Numbered from the stretch's first letter, positions 53,283 through 61,972 are shown. The stretch: 64,000 nt of DNA from CAXSBR01 sp964252015 (GCA_964252015.1 CAXULW010000017.1:8170-72169), one strand, 5' to 3'. Program-made: numbers and translations. Notes: generated from the sequence alone by a model not told the origin.

Positions 53283-53334
53283 CCGGCTAGCGTCGCACGC
53301 CCGCGCTGGCCCGGTTTTGGCGGTAGCGGCCTGA

Positions 53335-53847
53335 CTAGTCGGGGACGCGGACGTCCAGGTGGCCGGTGCCAAGGTCGAACACGCAACCGATGACGGGCAG
53401 GCCCGCGGGCAGGTAGGGCGAGCTGCGGATTCGCTGCACGTCCTGCTGCAGAACGCGTTCCTGGTCGTCGACGGTGCCGAAGTCGAGGCTGCGGGTGTCG
53501 ATGCCGGACTCGGCCCGGATGGCGGCGTGGACGGCGGCGTCGTCCTGCTTGGACATCCGGCAGTCGGTGTGGGCGACGACCATCACCCGTCGCACCCCGA
53601 GCAGGTGCACGGCGAGCACCAGGGTGCGCAGCACGTCGTCGGTCACCCGGGCGCCGGCGTTACGCAGGATCTTGGCGTCGCCCTTGCCCAGACCCAACAT
53701 GGCCAGCGGATCGATACGCGAGTCCATGCACGTGACCACGGCCAGCCCCCGCTCGGCCCAGCCCTTCAGGTGCGGGTCGTCGAAGTCCGCCGAGAACGCC
53801 TCGTTCGCGGCCAGGACATCGGTGAATGCGTCGCTCATGTGGGCCAT
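53335..53847 (-). CDS. Beta-carbonic anhydrase
   Basis: A 170-residue beta-class carbonic anhydrase similar in pattern to mycobacterial Rv1284. Zinc ligands are in CMDSRID (Cys, with the Asp-Arg dyad) and HTDCRM (His and Cys). RNAGARVTDDVLRTL lies between them as expected, and the protein ends FDLGTGHLDVRV. It interconverts CO2 and bicarbonate in the cytoplasm. Two in-frame ATGs three codons apart (53847, 53838) are both possible; neither has a clear ribosome binding site. Its stop is 52 bases from the start of the GH63-like gene on the same strand, and it is divergent from helD. Confidence 0.88.
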   Translation of the reverse strand: MAHMSDAFTDVLAANEAFSADFDDPHLKGWAERGLAVVTCMDSRIDPLAMLGLGKGDAKILRNAGARVTDDVLRTLVLAVHLLGVRRVMVVAHTDCRMSKQDDAAVHAAIRAESGIDTRSLDFGTVDDQERVLQQDVQRIRSSPYLPAGLPVIGCVFDLGTGHLDVRVPD

Positions 53848-53922
53848 CTTTGCCGATCCGGGTGCACAGATGGACACCAGCTGTCCGTCTATGCACCCGA
53901 TTCGCGCTATAGCATCGCCCGA

Positions 53923-56067
53923 GTGGATGATCCGGTGCTGGCGGCCGAGACCAAACACCTGGAACACGCCCGGGAATGCCTGCTCACCATGCAGGCGTCC
54001 GCCGCCGCCATCGCCGACTACGGCGTGGACGAACTGGCCAGCCAGAGCCTGGGGCGGATGCGGGCGCAGCGGCTCAAGGCGCTCGCGGCCGACCCGGACG
54101 CGCCACCGTTCTTCGGCCGGACCGACCGCGACGACACCGGCGCCGGTGGGGCCAACGGCGGTGGAGCCAACGGCGGTGGGGCCAACGGCAGTGGAGCCAA
54201 CGGCAGTGGAACGGGCGGTGGCGCGAAGCGGGAAGCGCTGCACATCGGCCGCCGTCACGTCCGCGACCTGGACCTGAACCCGGTCGTCATCGACTGGCGG
54301 GCGCCGATCTCGCGGGCGTTCTACCAGGCCACCCCGGCCGATCGGATGGGCGTGACGTTGCGCCGCCGGTTCGGCTTCGGACGCGGCGCGTCGGCCGGGC
54401 GGCTCACCTCCTACGAGGACGAACACCTCGACCGGGGCGAGGATCTCGGCCTGGACTCGCAGATCCTGCGGGCCGAGATCGAACGGCCCCGGGTCGGGCC
54501 GATGCGCGACATCGTGTCGACCATCCAGCCCGACCAGGACGAACTCGTGCGCGCCGACCTGGACGTTTCCCTGTGCATCCAGGGCTCGCCCGGCACAGGA
54601 AAGACCGCGGTCGGGCTGCACCGCGCGGCCTATCTGCTCTACACCTACCCGGAACGGCTGCGGCGCACCGGCGTGCTCGTCGTCGGGCCGAACGCCGCGT
54701 TCCTGAACTACATCGCCCAGGTCCTGCCGGCGCTCGGCGAGGGTGGCATCGCCCAGGCCACGGTCGACGAACTGGTCAGCAGCGAGGCCGGCGTCCGCAG
54801 CTCCGCGGAGGTGGTCGACCCGCCGGAGGTGGCCGTGCTGAAGGGCGACGCCCGCATGGCCGACGTGCTTTTGCGGGCGGTCCGTTCCCACATCGCCCGC
54901 CCGGTCGACGATGTCGTCGCGATCATCGGCACCCGTCGCTACCGGGTCGGCGCGCACCACCTGCGCCGCTACGTCGACGACGCCCGCCGCGAACTGGGCG
55001 CCGGCGAGCTGCGCTGGAACGCCGGGCGGGAGCGGCTGCGGCTGCAGGTGGCCGAGGACGTGCGCCGCCAGCGCGAGGCGGTCGGCGGTGCCCCCTCCGA
55101 CGCCGAGACGCGCAAGCTGGCCAACGCCGCCCCGGTGCGGGAGGCGATCGACGCGGTCTGGGCGCCGCTGACCGCTCCCGGCCTGCTGGCCCGCCTGTAC
55201 TCCGACGCCGCCTTCCTGGCTCGCTGCGCGCCGACCCTTGCTGCCGACGAACAGGCGCGGCTGGCCTGGCCGGTGGAGCGGAACCGCCGCCGTCCGGTGT
55301 GGAGCGGGCCCGACCGGGTGCTGCTCGACGAGCTCACCGGCATCCTGGACGGCACCGCCAGCTACGTGCACGTCGTCGTCGACGAGGCCCAGGACCTGTC
55401 CGCCATGCAGTGCCGGGCGGTGGCCCGTCGCAGTCCGCTCGGCTCGCTCACCGTGCTCGGCGACCTGGCCCAGGCGACGACGCCGTGGGCGCCCGGTTCG
55501 TGGCCGGCGACGTTGGCCCACCTGGGTCGGCCCGGGGCCCGGGTGCGACCGCTGACCACCGGCTACCGCGTGCCCGGTGCCGTGCTCGACGTAGCCAACC
55601 GCCTGCTCGTCCACATCGCGCCCGACCTGCCGCCGGCCACGTCAGTACGCGCCGGTTCGCACCCGGTGGGGTACGCGCCCCGGGCTGAGCTGGCCCAAGC
55701 GGTGCGTCGCTGCGCCGAGTTCGACGGCTCGATCGGCGTGATCGTTGCCGACGTCGACACGGCCGCGACCCTGGCCGAGCTGCGCCGCGCCGGCCTCGAC
55801 GCGGTCCACGTCGCCGAGGGCACCGAGGACGCCGGGCACGACGAGCTCGCGGATCCGGCGCCGACCGCAGCGATCGTGGTCGTTCCGGCGAGTGAAGCGA
55901 AGGGCCTGGAGTTCGACTCGGTCGTCGTGGTCGAACCGGTGCGCATCGTCGGGGCCGAGGCGGCCCGCCTGAACGGGCTGCGGCGGCTCTACGTCGTGCT
56001 CACCCGCGCGGTGTCACGGCTTGTGGTTGTCCACGACGAACCGCTACCGGCCGAACTGGAGCTCTAA
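53923..56067 (+). CDS. helD: HelD-like ATPase (RNA polymerase recycling factor)
   Basis: A 714-residue superfamily I (UvrD-like) ATPase. The N-terminal coiled-coil arm (ETKHLEHARECLLTMQASAA) would enter the RNA polymerase secondary channel. Walker A is GSPGTGKTAVG (about 223-233), Walker B VVVDEAQDLSAMQ, then LTVLGDLAQAT, GYRVPGAVLDVANR and KGLEFDSVVVVEP, ending LYVVLTRAVSRLVVV. Mycobacterial HelD (about 736 residues) releases stalled RNA polymerase from DNA; relatives (HelR) confer rifampicin tolerance. GTG 53923 is chosen as start because the conserved arm begins right after it. A run of four Gly-Ala-Asn-Gly-like pentapeptides (54145-54204) lies between arm and core. It is divergent from the carbonic anhydrase gene. 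Confidence 0.9.
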   Translation: MDDPVLAAETKHLEHARECLLTMQASAAAIADYGVDELASQSLGRMRAQRLKALAADPDAPPFFGRTDRDDTGAGGANGGGANGGGANGSGANGSGTGGGAKREALHIGRRHVRDLDLNPVVIDWRAPISRAFYQATPADRMGVTLRRRFGFGRGASAGRLTSYEDEHLDRGEDLGLDSQILRAEIERPRVGPMRDIVSTIQPDQDELVRADLDVSLCIQGSPGTGKTAVGLHRAAYLLYTYPERLRRTGVLVVGPNAAFLNYIAQVLPALGEGGIAQATVDELVSSEAGVRSSAEVVDPPEVAVLKGDARMADVLLRAVRSHIARPVDDVVAIIGTRRYRVGAHHLRRYVDDARRELGAGELRWNAGRERLRLQVAEDVRRQREAVGGAPSDAETRKLANAAPVREAIDAVWAPLTAPGLLARLYSDAAFLARCAPTLAADEQARLAWPVERNRRRPVWSGPDRVLLDELTGILDGTASYVHVVVDEAQDLSAMQCRAVARRSPLGSLTVLGDLAQATTPWAPGSWPATLAHLGRPGARVRPLTTGYRVPGAVLDVANRLLVHIAPDLPPATSVRAGSHPVGYAPRAELAQAVRRCAEFDGSIGVIVADVDTAATLAELRRAGLDAVHVAEGTEDAGHDELADPAPTAAIVVVPASEAKGLEFDSVVVVEPVRIVGAEAARLNGLRRLYVVLTRAVSRLVVVHDEPLPAELEL
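54145..54204 (+). repeat. 15-bp tandem repeat in helD
   Basis: Four units of ggtggagccaacggc or close variants in frame, coding GlyGlyAlaAsnGly or SerGlyAlaAsnGly. They form a flexible insert of about 25 residues after the N-terminal arm. Confidence 0.9.
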
Positions 56068-56167
56068 AACCCAGTCGTCACCTGACGACCGGTAACCCCG
56101 TCGCCGCGGACGCCGGACACACGATCACCTGGGCCTCGACCCGCGGCTGGGCATCAACCGGAAGACG

Positions 56168-56644
56168 TCAGCGTCCGGCGTACGCGCTCAGCCCGACGAC
56201 GATGGCGTCCTCGACCACGGCACCGGGGTGGTCCGAACCCAGCTTGGCCGCGGCCCAGGCGCGAAAGCGCGCGCCGGCCACGGCCCCGACGCCGGCCGCG
56301 ACAACGCCGATCACCGCGCCCGTCCACAGGGACCCGCGATGAAGGGACCCGCGATGCAGGGACCCGCGATGACGCCGGGCGAGCAAGGCGCCGGCGGCCG
56401 TGCCGAGCACCAACCGGGGTGCGATGCCGGCCGGCTCGAGCCGGCTCGGCGCGGACGGCAGTTGATCGCCGATCGATTCGCCGGCCGACAGGGCTGACGC
56501 CACCGCCTTCGTGGCCGGATGGCCGAGCCAGGCGGGATCACCCTTTCCCGCGGTCCAGGTCAGGGCCGTGAGCGGCGCGGACGCCCGGGCCCCGGTGGCC
56601 AGGCCCAGCGCGACGCAGCGCGCCCACAGCGCAGGCTCGCCCAC
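56168..56644 (-). CDS. DUF4126-like membrane protein
   Basis: A 158-residue protein with hydrophobic segments at both ends (ALWARCVALGLATGARAS, TGAVIGVVAAGVGAVAGA) and the sequence LTALTWTAGKGDPAWLGHP expected for DUF4126 proteins, small membrane proteins of unknown function. GTG 56644 begins one base after the stop of the ABM gene (TGA, C, GTG), so translation is probably coupled. Three 15-bp units (56328-56372) code an Arg-Gly-Ser-Leu-His repeat in the loop before the last helix region. Confidence 0.7.
   Translation of the reverse strand: MGEPALWARCVALGLATGARASAPLTALTWTAGKGDPAWLGHPATKAVASALSAGESIGDQLPSAPSRLEPAGIAPRLVLGTAAGALLARRHRGSLHRGSLHRGSLWTGAVIGVVAAGVGAVAGARFRAWAAAKLGSDHPGAVVEDAIVVGLSAYAGR
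56328..56372. repeat. 15-bp tandem repeat in DUF4126-like gene
   Basis: Three units of agggacccgcgatga/c on the plus strand, in frame with the minus-strand gene, coding HisArgGlySerLeu repeats. Confidence 0.85.
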
Positions 56645-56645
56645 G

Positions 56646-56966
56646 TCAGTACGTGTTCTTGCTGGGATCGCCGATCGGCATCGGCTCGGTGGCGATGATC
56701 CGCGGCGGCTCGACCAGCAGCTCGCTCGTGCGGCCCAACGCGGCGGCGATGTGCGCCGAGTGCAGGTGCTCGTCGAGCGCCTCGGCCGATTCCCACTTCT
56801 CCACCGTGACGAAGACGTTCGGCTCCGCCAGCCCCCGGTTGAGGCTGTACAGGATGCAGCCGGGCTCGGCCTGCGTCGCCTCGGCGAGTTCGGCCAGCGC
56901 GGACTCGACCTCGCCCGCCGCTTCGGGCTTGGCCGTGATGATGGCGGTGGTGCCAATTGCGGGCAT
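56646..56966 (-). CDS. ABM-domain monooxygenase-like protein (YgiN type)
   Basis: A 106-residue protein made of one antibiotic-biosynthesis-monooxygenase ferredoxin-like domain: TTAIITAKPEAAGEVESALA at the start, EPGCILYSLNRGLAEPN in the middle and VTVEKWESAEALDEHLHSAH with the conserved His pair. Such proteins oxidise quinols or aromatic compounds without cofactors, or act as heme or dimerisation modules. Coupled to the DUF4126-like gene downstream. Confidence 0.85.
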   Translation of the reverse strand: MPAIGTTAIITAKPEAAGEVESALAELAEATQAEPGCILYSLNRGLAEPNVFVTVEKWESAEALDEHLHSAHIAAALGRTSELLVEPPRIIATEPMPIGDPSKNTY

Positions 56967-57082
56967 GCGTCGCTCCGTTGGTCAGCAGGGCCGGATGTGG
57001 GTCAGGTGATCGTCGCACGCGCCCGGAGACCGCGCCGCAAAGCGGGTCGACGGGCCATCGTTGCGGGCAGTATCGTTTCGAT

Positions 57083-57289
57083 ATGGCCTTCGTCCTGAAG
57101 TTGAGCCCGGAAGACACCGAAGCGTTGCGGCTGCAGGCCGAGCGCGAGCATCGGTCCATGCACGAGGTGGCCCGGCTGGCCGTCCAGGAACGCATCGGCA
57201 CGGCCGAGCGCATCAGCTACCTGCGCGGTTTGGTCGCGCAGATCCACGCCGAGGACGAGGACGCGATCCGAGAGTTGGGCCAGATGTGA
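57083..57289 (+). CDS. Antitoxin of Fic/Doc pair
   Basis: A 68-residue protein: FVLKLSPEDTEALRLQAERE opens like a ribbon-helix-helix or related short antitoxin, followed by a helix-rich tail (RISYLRGLVAQIHAEDEDAI) that would bind the toxin. It overlaps the Doc-like gene by GTGA. Antitoxin-first order with overlap is the usual arrangement and lets the pair repress its own promoter. The ATG at 57083 follows a gtttcgat stretch without a strong site. Assignment rests mainly on the neighbour. Confidence 0.75.
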   Translation: MAFVLKLSPEDTEALRLQAEREHRSMHEVARLAVQERIGTAERISYLRGLVAQIHAEDEDAIRELGQM

Positions 57290-57687
57290 CGATTGACGGG
57301 CCTACGGACGCGGTCTGGCTCGTCGTAGAAGAAGCGGCGCTGCTTCTCGACGATGAAGGTTTCGTGCTGGCCGACGCGGGTTTGTTCGCTTCAGCGTTGC
57401 TGAGGCCGCAGACGAGCATCGGCGGGGTTGATGCCTACGCCACGGTGTACCTCAAGGCCGGGGCGATGGCCGAATCGCTGGCCCGCAATCACGCTTTGGT
57501 CGACGGCAACAAGCGGGCGTGCTGGATCCTGACCAAGCTCTTTCTGTTGCTGAATGGTGTTCACGTTCGTGCGGACTCGGCGTCGATCGTCGCCTTCGTC
57601 GCTGACATCGTGGCCGGGCGATCGACGGTTGCGGACTCGGCCGGGTGGTTGGAACGGCATTCGTCCTACACCGCGCCGAATGGCTGA
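57286..57687 (+). CDS. Doc-like Fic-domain toxin
   Basis: A 133-residue Doc (death-on-curing) family protein. The Fic motif is HALVDGNKRACW (about residues 67-78), matching HxFxxGNKR of Doc kinases with Leu in place of the usual Phe-type residue after Ala. Doc phosphorylates elongation factor Tu and stops translation. The start is GTG 57286, overlapping the antitoxin stop. Next come 150 bases without a gene, then a dehydrogenase operon. The Asn-Lys-Arg part is intact, so it may be active. Confidence 0.85.
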   Translation: MTIDGPTDAVWLVVEEAALLLDDEGFVLADAGLFASALLRPQTSIGGVDAYATVYLKAGAMAESLARNHALVDGNKRACWILTKLFLLLNGVHVRADSASIVAFVADIVAGRSTVADSAGWLERHSSYTAPNG

Positions 57688-57840
57688 GGCGGTACAAATC
57701 GGCTTGGCGTGCATATGCTAGGGACCCCTGGATAGTTGCGCTCCGGCGCCACCCATGTAGGAACGTAGCGGTCCAGATGTCGTCCCGGGCCACCGGCGGA
57801 CACCCCGTCGACGCCCCCGACATGAGGAGTGCTGCTGCCT

Positions 57841-58956
57841 TTGTCAGTCGAGCCGGCCGTCGCGTCGGAACCGGACCTCGTCCAGCTGCTGACCCCCGAG
57901 GGCGAACGCGTGTCCGATCCCGCGTACCCCCTCGACATCGCCGATGACGAGATCCGCTCCCTGTACCGCGACCTCGTCCTGACCCGTCGCATCGACGCCG
58001 AGGCCACCGCCCTGCAACGCCAGGGCGAGCTCGGGCTGTGGGCGTCGTGTCTCGGTCAGGAGGCGGCCCAAGTCGGTGCCGGGCGGGCCATGCGGGCCCA
58101 GGACATGGCGTTCCCGACCTACCGGGAGCACGGTGTGGCCTGGTGCCGCGACGTCGATCCGCTGGTCCTGCTCGGGTTGTTCCGCGGCACCAACCTCGGC
58201 GGATGGGACCCGCGCAGCAACAACTTCGGCCTGTACACCATCGTCATCGGCGCGCAGGCCCTGCACGCGGCCGGCTACGCGATGGGCGTCCAGCGCGACG
58301 GCGCGGTCGGTACCGGCGACCCCGATCGGGACGCCGCCGTCATCGCGTTCTTCGGTGACGGGGCGAGCAGCCAGGGCGACGTGAACGAGGCGTTCGTCTG
58401 GGCCGCGGCCGGGAACCTGCCGATGGTGTTCTTCTGCCAGAACAACCAGTGGGCCATCTCCGAGCCGGTCGAGACGCAGAGCAAGGTGCCGTTGTTCCAG
58501 CGGGCCAGCGGATTCGGGTTCCCGGGCCTGCGCGTGGACGGCAACGACGTGCTGGCCTGCCTGGCCGTCACCCGGGCTGCGCTGGAGGCCGCCCGTTCCG
58601 GGCAGGGGCCGACCCTGATCGAGGCGTACACCTACCGGATGGGAGCCCACACCACGTCCGACGATCCGACCCGGTACCGGCTGACCGACGAGCTGGAACG
58701 CTGGCGGCTCAAGGACCCGATCGAGCGCGTGCGTTCCTACCTGACCCGGACGGCCGGAACGCCGGCGTCGTTCTTCGCCGAGCTCGACGCGGAGTCCGAA
58801 GCCCTGGCCGAACACATCCGCGCCGGCTGCCGCGCCCTGCCCGACCCCGATCCGATGTCCGTCTTCGACACCGTCTACGTCGAGCTGACCGACGAGCTGC
58901 GCGAGCAACGCGACGCCCACGCCGCCTACCTGGCCGAATTCGAGCCCAGCTCATGA
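57841..58956 (+). CDS. 2-oxoacid dehydrogenase E1 alpha subunit
   Basis: A 371-residue thiamine-diphosphate enzyme subunit of the heterotetrameric pyruvate/branched-chain 2-oxoacid dehydrogenase type. The ThDP motif GDGASSQGDVNEAF through CQNNQWAIS is at about 178-210, the phosphorylation-loop equivalent RMGAHTTSDDPTRYR near 270. First gene of an E1alpha-E1beta-E2 operon. The TTG at 57841 is preferred since GAGGAG (57824-57829) stands 11 bases before it; a GTG at 57829 overlaps that site. With branched-chain acids this operon would be bkdABC; with pyruvate, pdh. The substrate cannot be told by eye, though gene order and size favour branched-chain acids. Confidence 0.87.
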   Translation: MSVEPAVASEPDLVQLLTPEGERVSDPAYPLDIADDEIRSLYRDLVLTRRIDAEATALQRQGELGLWASCLGQEAAQVGAGRAMRAQDMAFPTYREHGVAWCRDVDPLVLLGLFRGTNLGGWDPRSNNFGLYTIVIGAQALHAAGYAMGVQRDGAVGTGDPDRDAAVIAFFGDGASSQGDVNEAFVWAAAGNLPMVFFCQNNQWAISEPVETQSKVPLFQRASGFGFPGLRVDGNDVLACLAVTRAALEAARSGQGPTLIEAYTYRMGAHTTSDDPTRYRLTDELERWRLKDPIERVRSYLTRTAGTPASFFAELDAESEALAEHIRAGCRALPDPDPMSVFDTVYVELTDELREQRDAHAAYLAEFEPSS

Positions 58957-59020
58957 CTCAGTTTTGGTCACCCGCCACCGGATATGAGTGTGGGCGACCA
59001 ATCTCGGGGCCGGGCCGCTC

Positions 59021-59992
59021 ATGATCACTCTGGCCAAGGCGATCAACGCCGGCCTGCGCCGGGCGATGGAGGACGACGACAAGGTCCTGCTCATGGGCGA
59101 GGACATCGGCAAGCTGGGCGGGGTCTTCCGGGTCACCGACGGGCTGCAGAAGGACTTCGGCACCGACCGCGTCATCGACTCGCCATTGGCCGAATCCGGC
59201 ATCATCGGCACCGCGGTCGGGTTGGCCATCCGGGGCTACCGGCCCGTCTGCGAGATCCAGTTCGACGGGTTCGTCTACCCGGCGTTCGACCAGATCGTCA
59301 GCCAGGTGGCCAAGATGCACAACCGCTCCCGCGGGGCGTTGAAGATGCCGATCACGATCCGGATCCCGTTCGGTGGGGGCATCGGGGCGGTGGAACACCA
59401 CTCCGAGTCGCCCGAGGCCTACTTCGCCCACACCGCCGGCCTCCGCGTGGTCGCGTGTTCCTCGCCGGCCGAGGCGTACACGATGATCCAGGCCGCCATC
59501 GCCTGCGACGACCCGGTGGTGTTCCTGGAACCCAAGCGCCGCTACTGGGTCAAGGGCGAGATCGACGCCACCGCCGGTTTCGGGCTCGACATCTCCTCGG
59601 CCCGGGTCGTGCGCCCCGGCCGCGACGTCACGCTCGTGGCCTACGGACCGATGGTGGCCACGGCCCTGGACGCGGCCACCGTGGCGGCGCAGGACGGCCG
59701 CGACATCGAGGTGATCGACCTGCGCTCGATCTCGCCGATCGACACCGCGACCATCGTGGCGTCGGTGCAGAAGACGGGGCGGCTGGTCGTGGTGCACGAG
59801 GCCTCCGTGACCCTCGGGCTGGGCGCCGAGATCGCTGCCCGGGTGCAGGAACGTGCGTTCTACTCACTGCTGGCCCCGGTACAGCGGGTCGGCGGGTTCG
59901 ACACGCCCTATCCCCCCAGCCGCATCGAGGAGGACTGGCTGCCCGACGTCGACCGCATCCTGCACGCGGTCGATCACAGCTTCACCTATTGA
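59021..59992 (+). CDS. 2-oxoacid dehydrogenase E1 beta subunit
   Basis: A 323-residue transketolase-like beta subunit: MITLAKAINAGLRRAMEDDD at the start, MGEDIGKLGGVFRVTDGL, SPLAESGIIGTAVGLA, and C-terminal GFDTPYPPSRIEEDWLP. It completes the active site of E1 with the alpha subunit. The ATG at 59021 fits the family start; 64 bases separate it from the alpha gene, more than usual, and a GTG at 58988 is a possible earlier start. A 13-bp repeat array follows directly after its stop. Confidence 0.88.
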   Translation: MITLAKAINAGLRRAMEDDDKVLLMGEDIGKLGGVFRVTDGLQKDFGTDRVIDSPLAESGIIGTAVGLAIRGYRPVCEIQFDGFVYPAFDQIVSQVAKMHNRSRGALKMPITIRIPFGGGIGAVEHHSESPEAYFAHTAGLRVVACSSPAEAYTMIQAAIACDDPVVFLEPKRRYWVKGEIDATAGFGLDISSARVVRPGRDVTLVAYGPMVATALDAATVAAQDGRDIEVIDLRSISPIDTATIVASVQKTGRLVVVHEASVTLGLGAEIAARVQERAFYSLLAPVQRVGGFDTPYPPSRIEEDWLPDVDRILHAVDHSFTY

Positions 59993-59996
59993 CAAG

Positions 59997-60061
59997 GCGG
60001 ACTGACAACGCGGACTGACGAGGCGGATTGACGAGGCGGATTGACGAGGCGGATTGACGAC
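59997..60061 (+). repeat. 13-bp tandem repeat between E1 beta and E2 genes
   Basis: Five units of gcggattgacgag or close variants. Because 13 is not a multiple of three and every unit contains TGA, the array cannot be a coding extension in any simple way. It widens the E1 beta to E2 spacing and could affect translation or mRNA processing. Confidence 0.9.
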
Positions 60062-60120
60062 GCGGCCCCGACTGGCCCTGGCTGAACCTGACCGACCGAC
60101 ACCGAGCGGAGTACATCGAC

Positions 60121-61596
60121 GTGCCCGATCTCAAACAGTTCCGACTCCCCGACGTCGGGGAGGGGCTGACCGAGGCCGACATCCTGACCTGGTCGGTGGC
60201 GCCGGGTGACCGGGTCGTCGTGAACCAGACCCTGGTCGAGGTCGAGACGGCCAAGGCGGCGGTCGAACTGCCCTCGCCGTTCGCCGGGGTCGTCTCGGCC
60301 CTGCACGCCGCCGAGGGAGAGACGGTCGAGGTCGGCCGTCCCATCATCACCATCGACACCGCTCCTCAAGACGCAACGCCCCAAGACGCAACGCCCCAAG
60401 ACGCAACGCCCGTAGGCACCAAGCCCGTAGGCACCAAGCCCGAAGAGACCGCGTCAGTGCCGGCGGCCGAGGCGCCGCGAGAGGCCGTCCTCGTGGGCTA
60501 CGGACCCAGGTCCGGACCGGTCCGCCGCCGGGTCCGCCGGGCGCCGAGCCCTCAGGAGCAGGCCCCGACCCCGACCGCGCAAGCCGCCTTCGCGGTCGCT
60601 CCGTCGCACGTCGCGCAAGCCCCCACCGCCGAACCTCCGGCGGTGACCGGGGTGGTGTCGGTCCCGACAGGGGTCGACGTCCCGGCGGTGAACGGCAACG
60701 GCACACCCCGGGCCTTGGCCAAGCCGCCCGTTCGCAAGCTGGCCAAATCCCTCGGCGTCCACCTGGACGCCGTCACGCCCACCGGACCGAACGGGTCGGT
60801 GTCGCGTGAGGACGTGGAGCGGGCGGTCGCCGGTTTAAACGGAACGGCCGTCGCCGCGAGGGCCGCGGCCGCGACGGTCGCCCGTCCCGAGCGGGAGGAG
60901 CGCATCCCGATCAAGGGCGTGCGCAAGCACATGGCCGCGGCCATGGTCGCCTCGGCGTTCACGGCGCCGCACGTCACCGAGTTCGTCACCGCCGACGTCA
61001 CCGAGATGATGGAACTGCGCGACCGTCTGGCCGCCCGCCGGGAGTTCGCCGACGTCAAGCTGTCCCCGCTGGCCCTGGTGGCCCGAGCCGCGATCTGGGC
61101 CATCGCGCGCACTCCCATCGTCAATTCGACCTGGGACGAGGCGGCAGGCGAGATCGTGGTCAAGCGCTATGTCAACCTGGGCATCGCCGCGGCCACCGGC
61201 CGTGGCCTCGTCGTGCCGAACATCAAGGACGCGGACGGGCTGTCCTTGCGCGGGCTCGCCGAAGCCCTGCGCGACCTGGCCGAGACCGCCCGGGCCGGGC
61301 GCACCACCCCGGCGGACATGGCCGGCGGGACGTTCACGATCAGCAACGTCGGCGTGTTCGGCGTTGACACGGGCACGCCCATCCTCAACCCGGGGGAATC
61401 GGCCATCCTCGCCCTCGGCACCATCCGGCGGGCGCCGTGGGTCGTGCGCCGCGGCGACGCCGAAGCCATCGAGGCGCGGTGGGTCACCCAGCTGGCCCTG
61501 TCGTTCGATCACCGCGTCGTGGACGGTGAGCAGGGCTCGCTCTTCCTGGCCGACGTCGCCGCAGTGGTGACCGATCCCGGGCTGGCGCTGTCCTAG
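60121..61596 (+). CDS. 2-oxoacid dehydrogenase E2 (dihydrolipoyl acyltransferase)
   Basis: A 491-residue E2 subunit: one lipoyl domain (1-78) with Lys45 in VETAKAAVE as lipoylation site, a long Pro/Ala linker with five 15-bp units (60364-60438), a peripheral-subunit-binding domain (about 200-240, PPVRKLAKSLGVHLDAVTPT) and the catalytic domain (about 260-491) ending with the active-site SFDHRVVDGEQG. It takes the acyl group from E1 to CoA. A dedicated E3 (lipoamide dehydrogenase) gene does not follow, so E3 must come from elsewhere. GTG 60121 starts the conserved FRLPDVGEGL. Confidence 0.9.
   Translation: MPDLKQFRLPDVGEGLTEADILTWSVAPGDRVVVNQTLVEVETAKAAVELPSPFAGVVSALHAAEGETVEVGRPIITIDTAPQDATPQDATPQDATPVGTKPVGTKPEETASVPAAEAPREAVLVGYGPRSGPVRRRVRRAPSPQEQAPTPTAQAAFAVAPSHVAQAPTAEPPAVTGVVSVPTGVDVPAVNGNGTPRALAKPPVRKLAKSLGVHLDAVTPTGPNGSVSREDVERAVAGLNGTAVAARAAAATVARPEREERIPIKGVRKHMAAAMVASAFTAPHVTEFVTADVTEMMELRDRLAARREFADVKLSPLALVARAAIWAIARTPIVNSTWDEAAGEIVVKRYVNLGIAAATGRGLVVPNIKDADGLSLRGLAEALRDLAETARAGRTTPADMAGGTFTISNVGVFGVDTGTPILNPGESAILALGTIRRAPWVVRRGDAEAIEARWVTQLALSFDHRVVDGEQGSLFLADVAAVVTDPGLALS
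60364..60438 (+). repeat. 15-bp tandem repeats in E2 linker
   Basis: Three units of ccccaagacgcaacg (ProGlnAspAlaThr) followed by two of cccgtaggcaccaag (ProValGlyThrLys), all in frame and just after the lipoyl domain. They lengthen the swinging-arm linker. Confidence 0.9.
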
Positions 61597-61770
61597 GACC
61601 TTTGAAACAGCGGCCCCAACGGGAATGAAGTAGCAGATCCGATGGTTGAAACGTATAGTTCCCTTCGAACCAGGAGCTAGACGCAGGATCGACCGGCCGG
61701 CCTTCGAAATACCGCACCGTATCGAAACACCGCACTACGCCCCGTACCTACGAACAACCAAGGGGTTGGC

Positions 61771-61908
61771 ATGAACAGCATGAACAAGATCGTCCGCAAG
61801 GTGCGCGCTCGCAACGCCCGCCTCGATTTGATGCGCGCCATCGACGGGGCCAGCACGCCGGCCCTGCGCGATGAGTTGCTCACCATCGCTCAGCGCCACA
61901 TGAGCTGA
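61771..61908 (+). CDS. Small hypothetical protein (45 residues) with own terminator
   Basis: MNSMNKIVRKVRARNARLDL starts a basic 45-residue protein with a predicted two-helix character (RAIDGASTPALRDELLTIAQ). AGGGG stands eight bases before the ATG at 61771, and a perfect 14-bp hairpin follows 32 bases after the stop. The upstream 150 bases are AT-richer than the neighbours and include a ttgaaacgtatag stretch, a possible promoter. No family known to me. Layout strongly suggests a real independent small gene. Confidence 0.65.
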   Translation: MNSMNKIVRKVRARNARLDLMRAIDGASTPALRDELLTIAQRHMS

Positions 61909-61940
61909 TTTCGCACTCGGTCTGAGCAAAGGCCGACTTC

Positions 61941-61972
61941 AAGGCCCGAACCCATAGCTGGGTTCGGGCCTT
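61941..61972 (+). terminator. Perfect 14-bp hairpin terminator
   Basis: 61941-61954 pairs fully with 61959-61972 around a 4-base loop (tagc). The right arm ends in TT and is followed by ctgcgtcc. It follows the 45-residue small gene and precedes the NHL-protein gene. Confidence 0.85.

Noticed and set aside
53335..55614. 759-codon minus-strand frame that includes the carbonic anhydrase
   Set aside because: Only the last 170 codons are the enzyme; the upstream part is antisense to helD.
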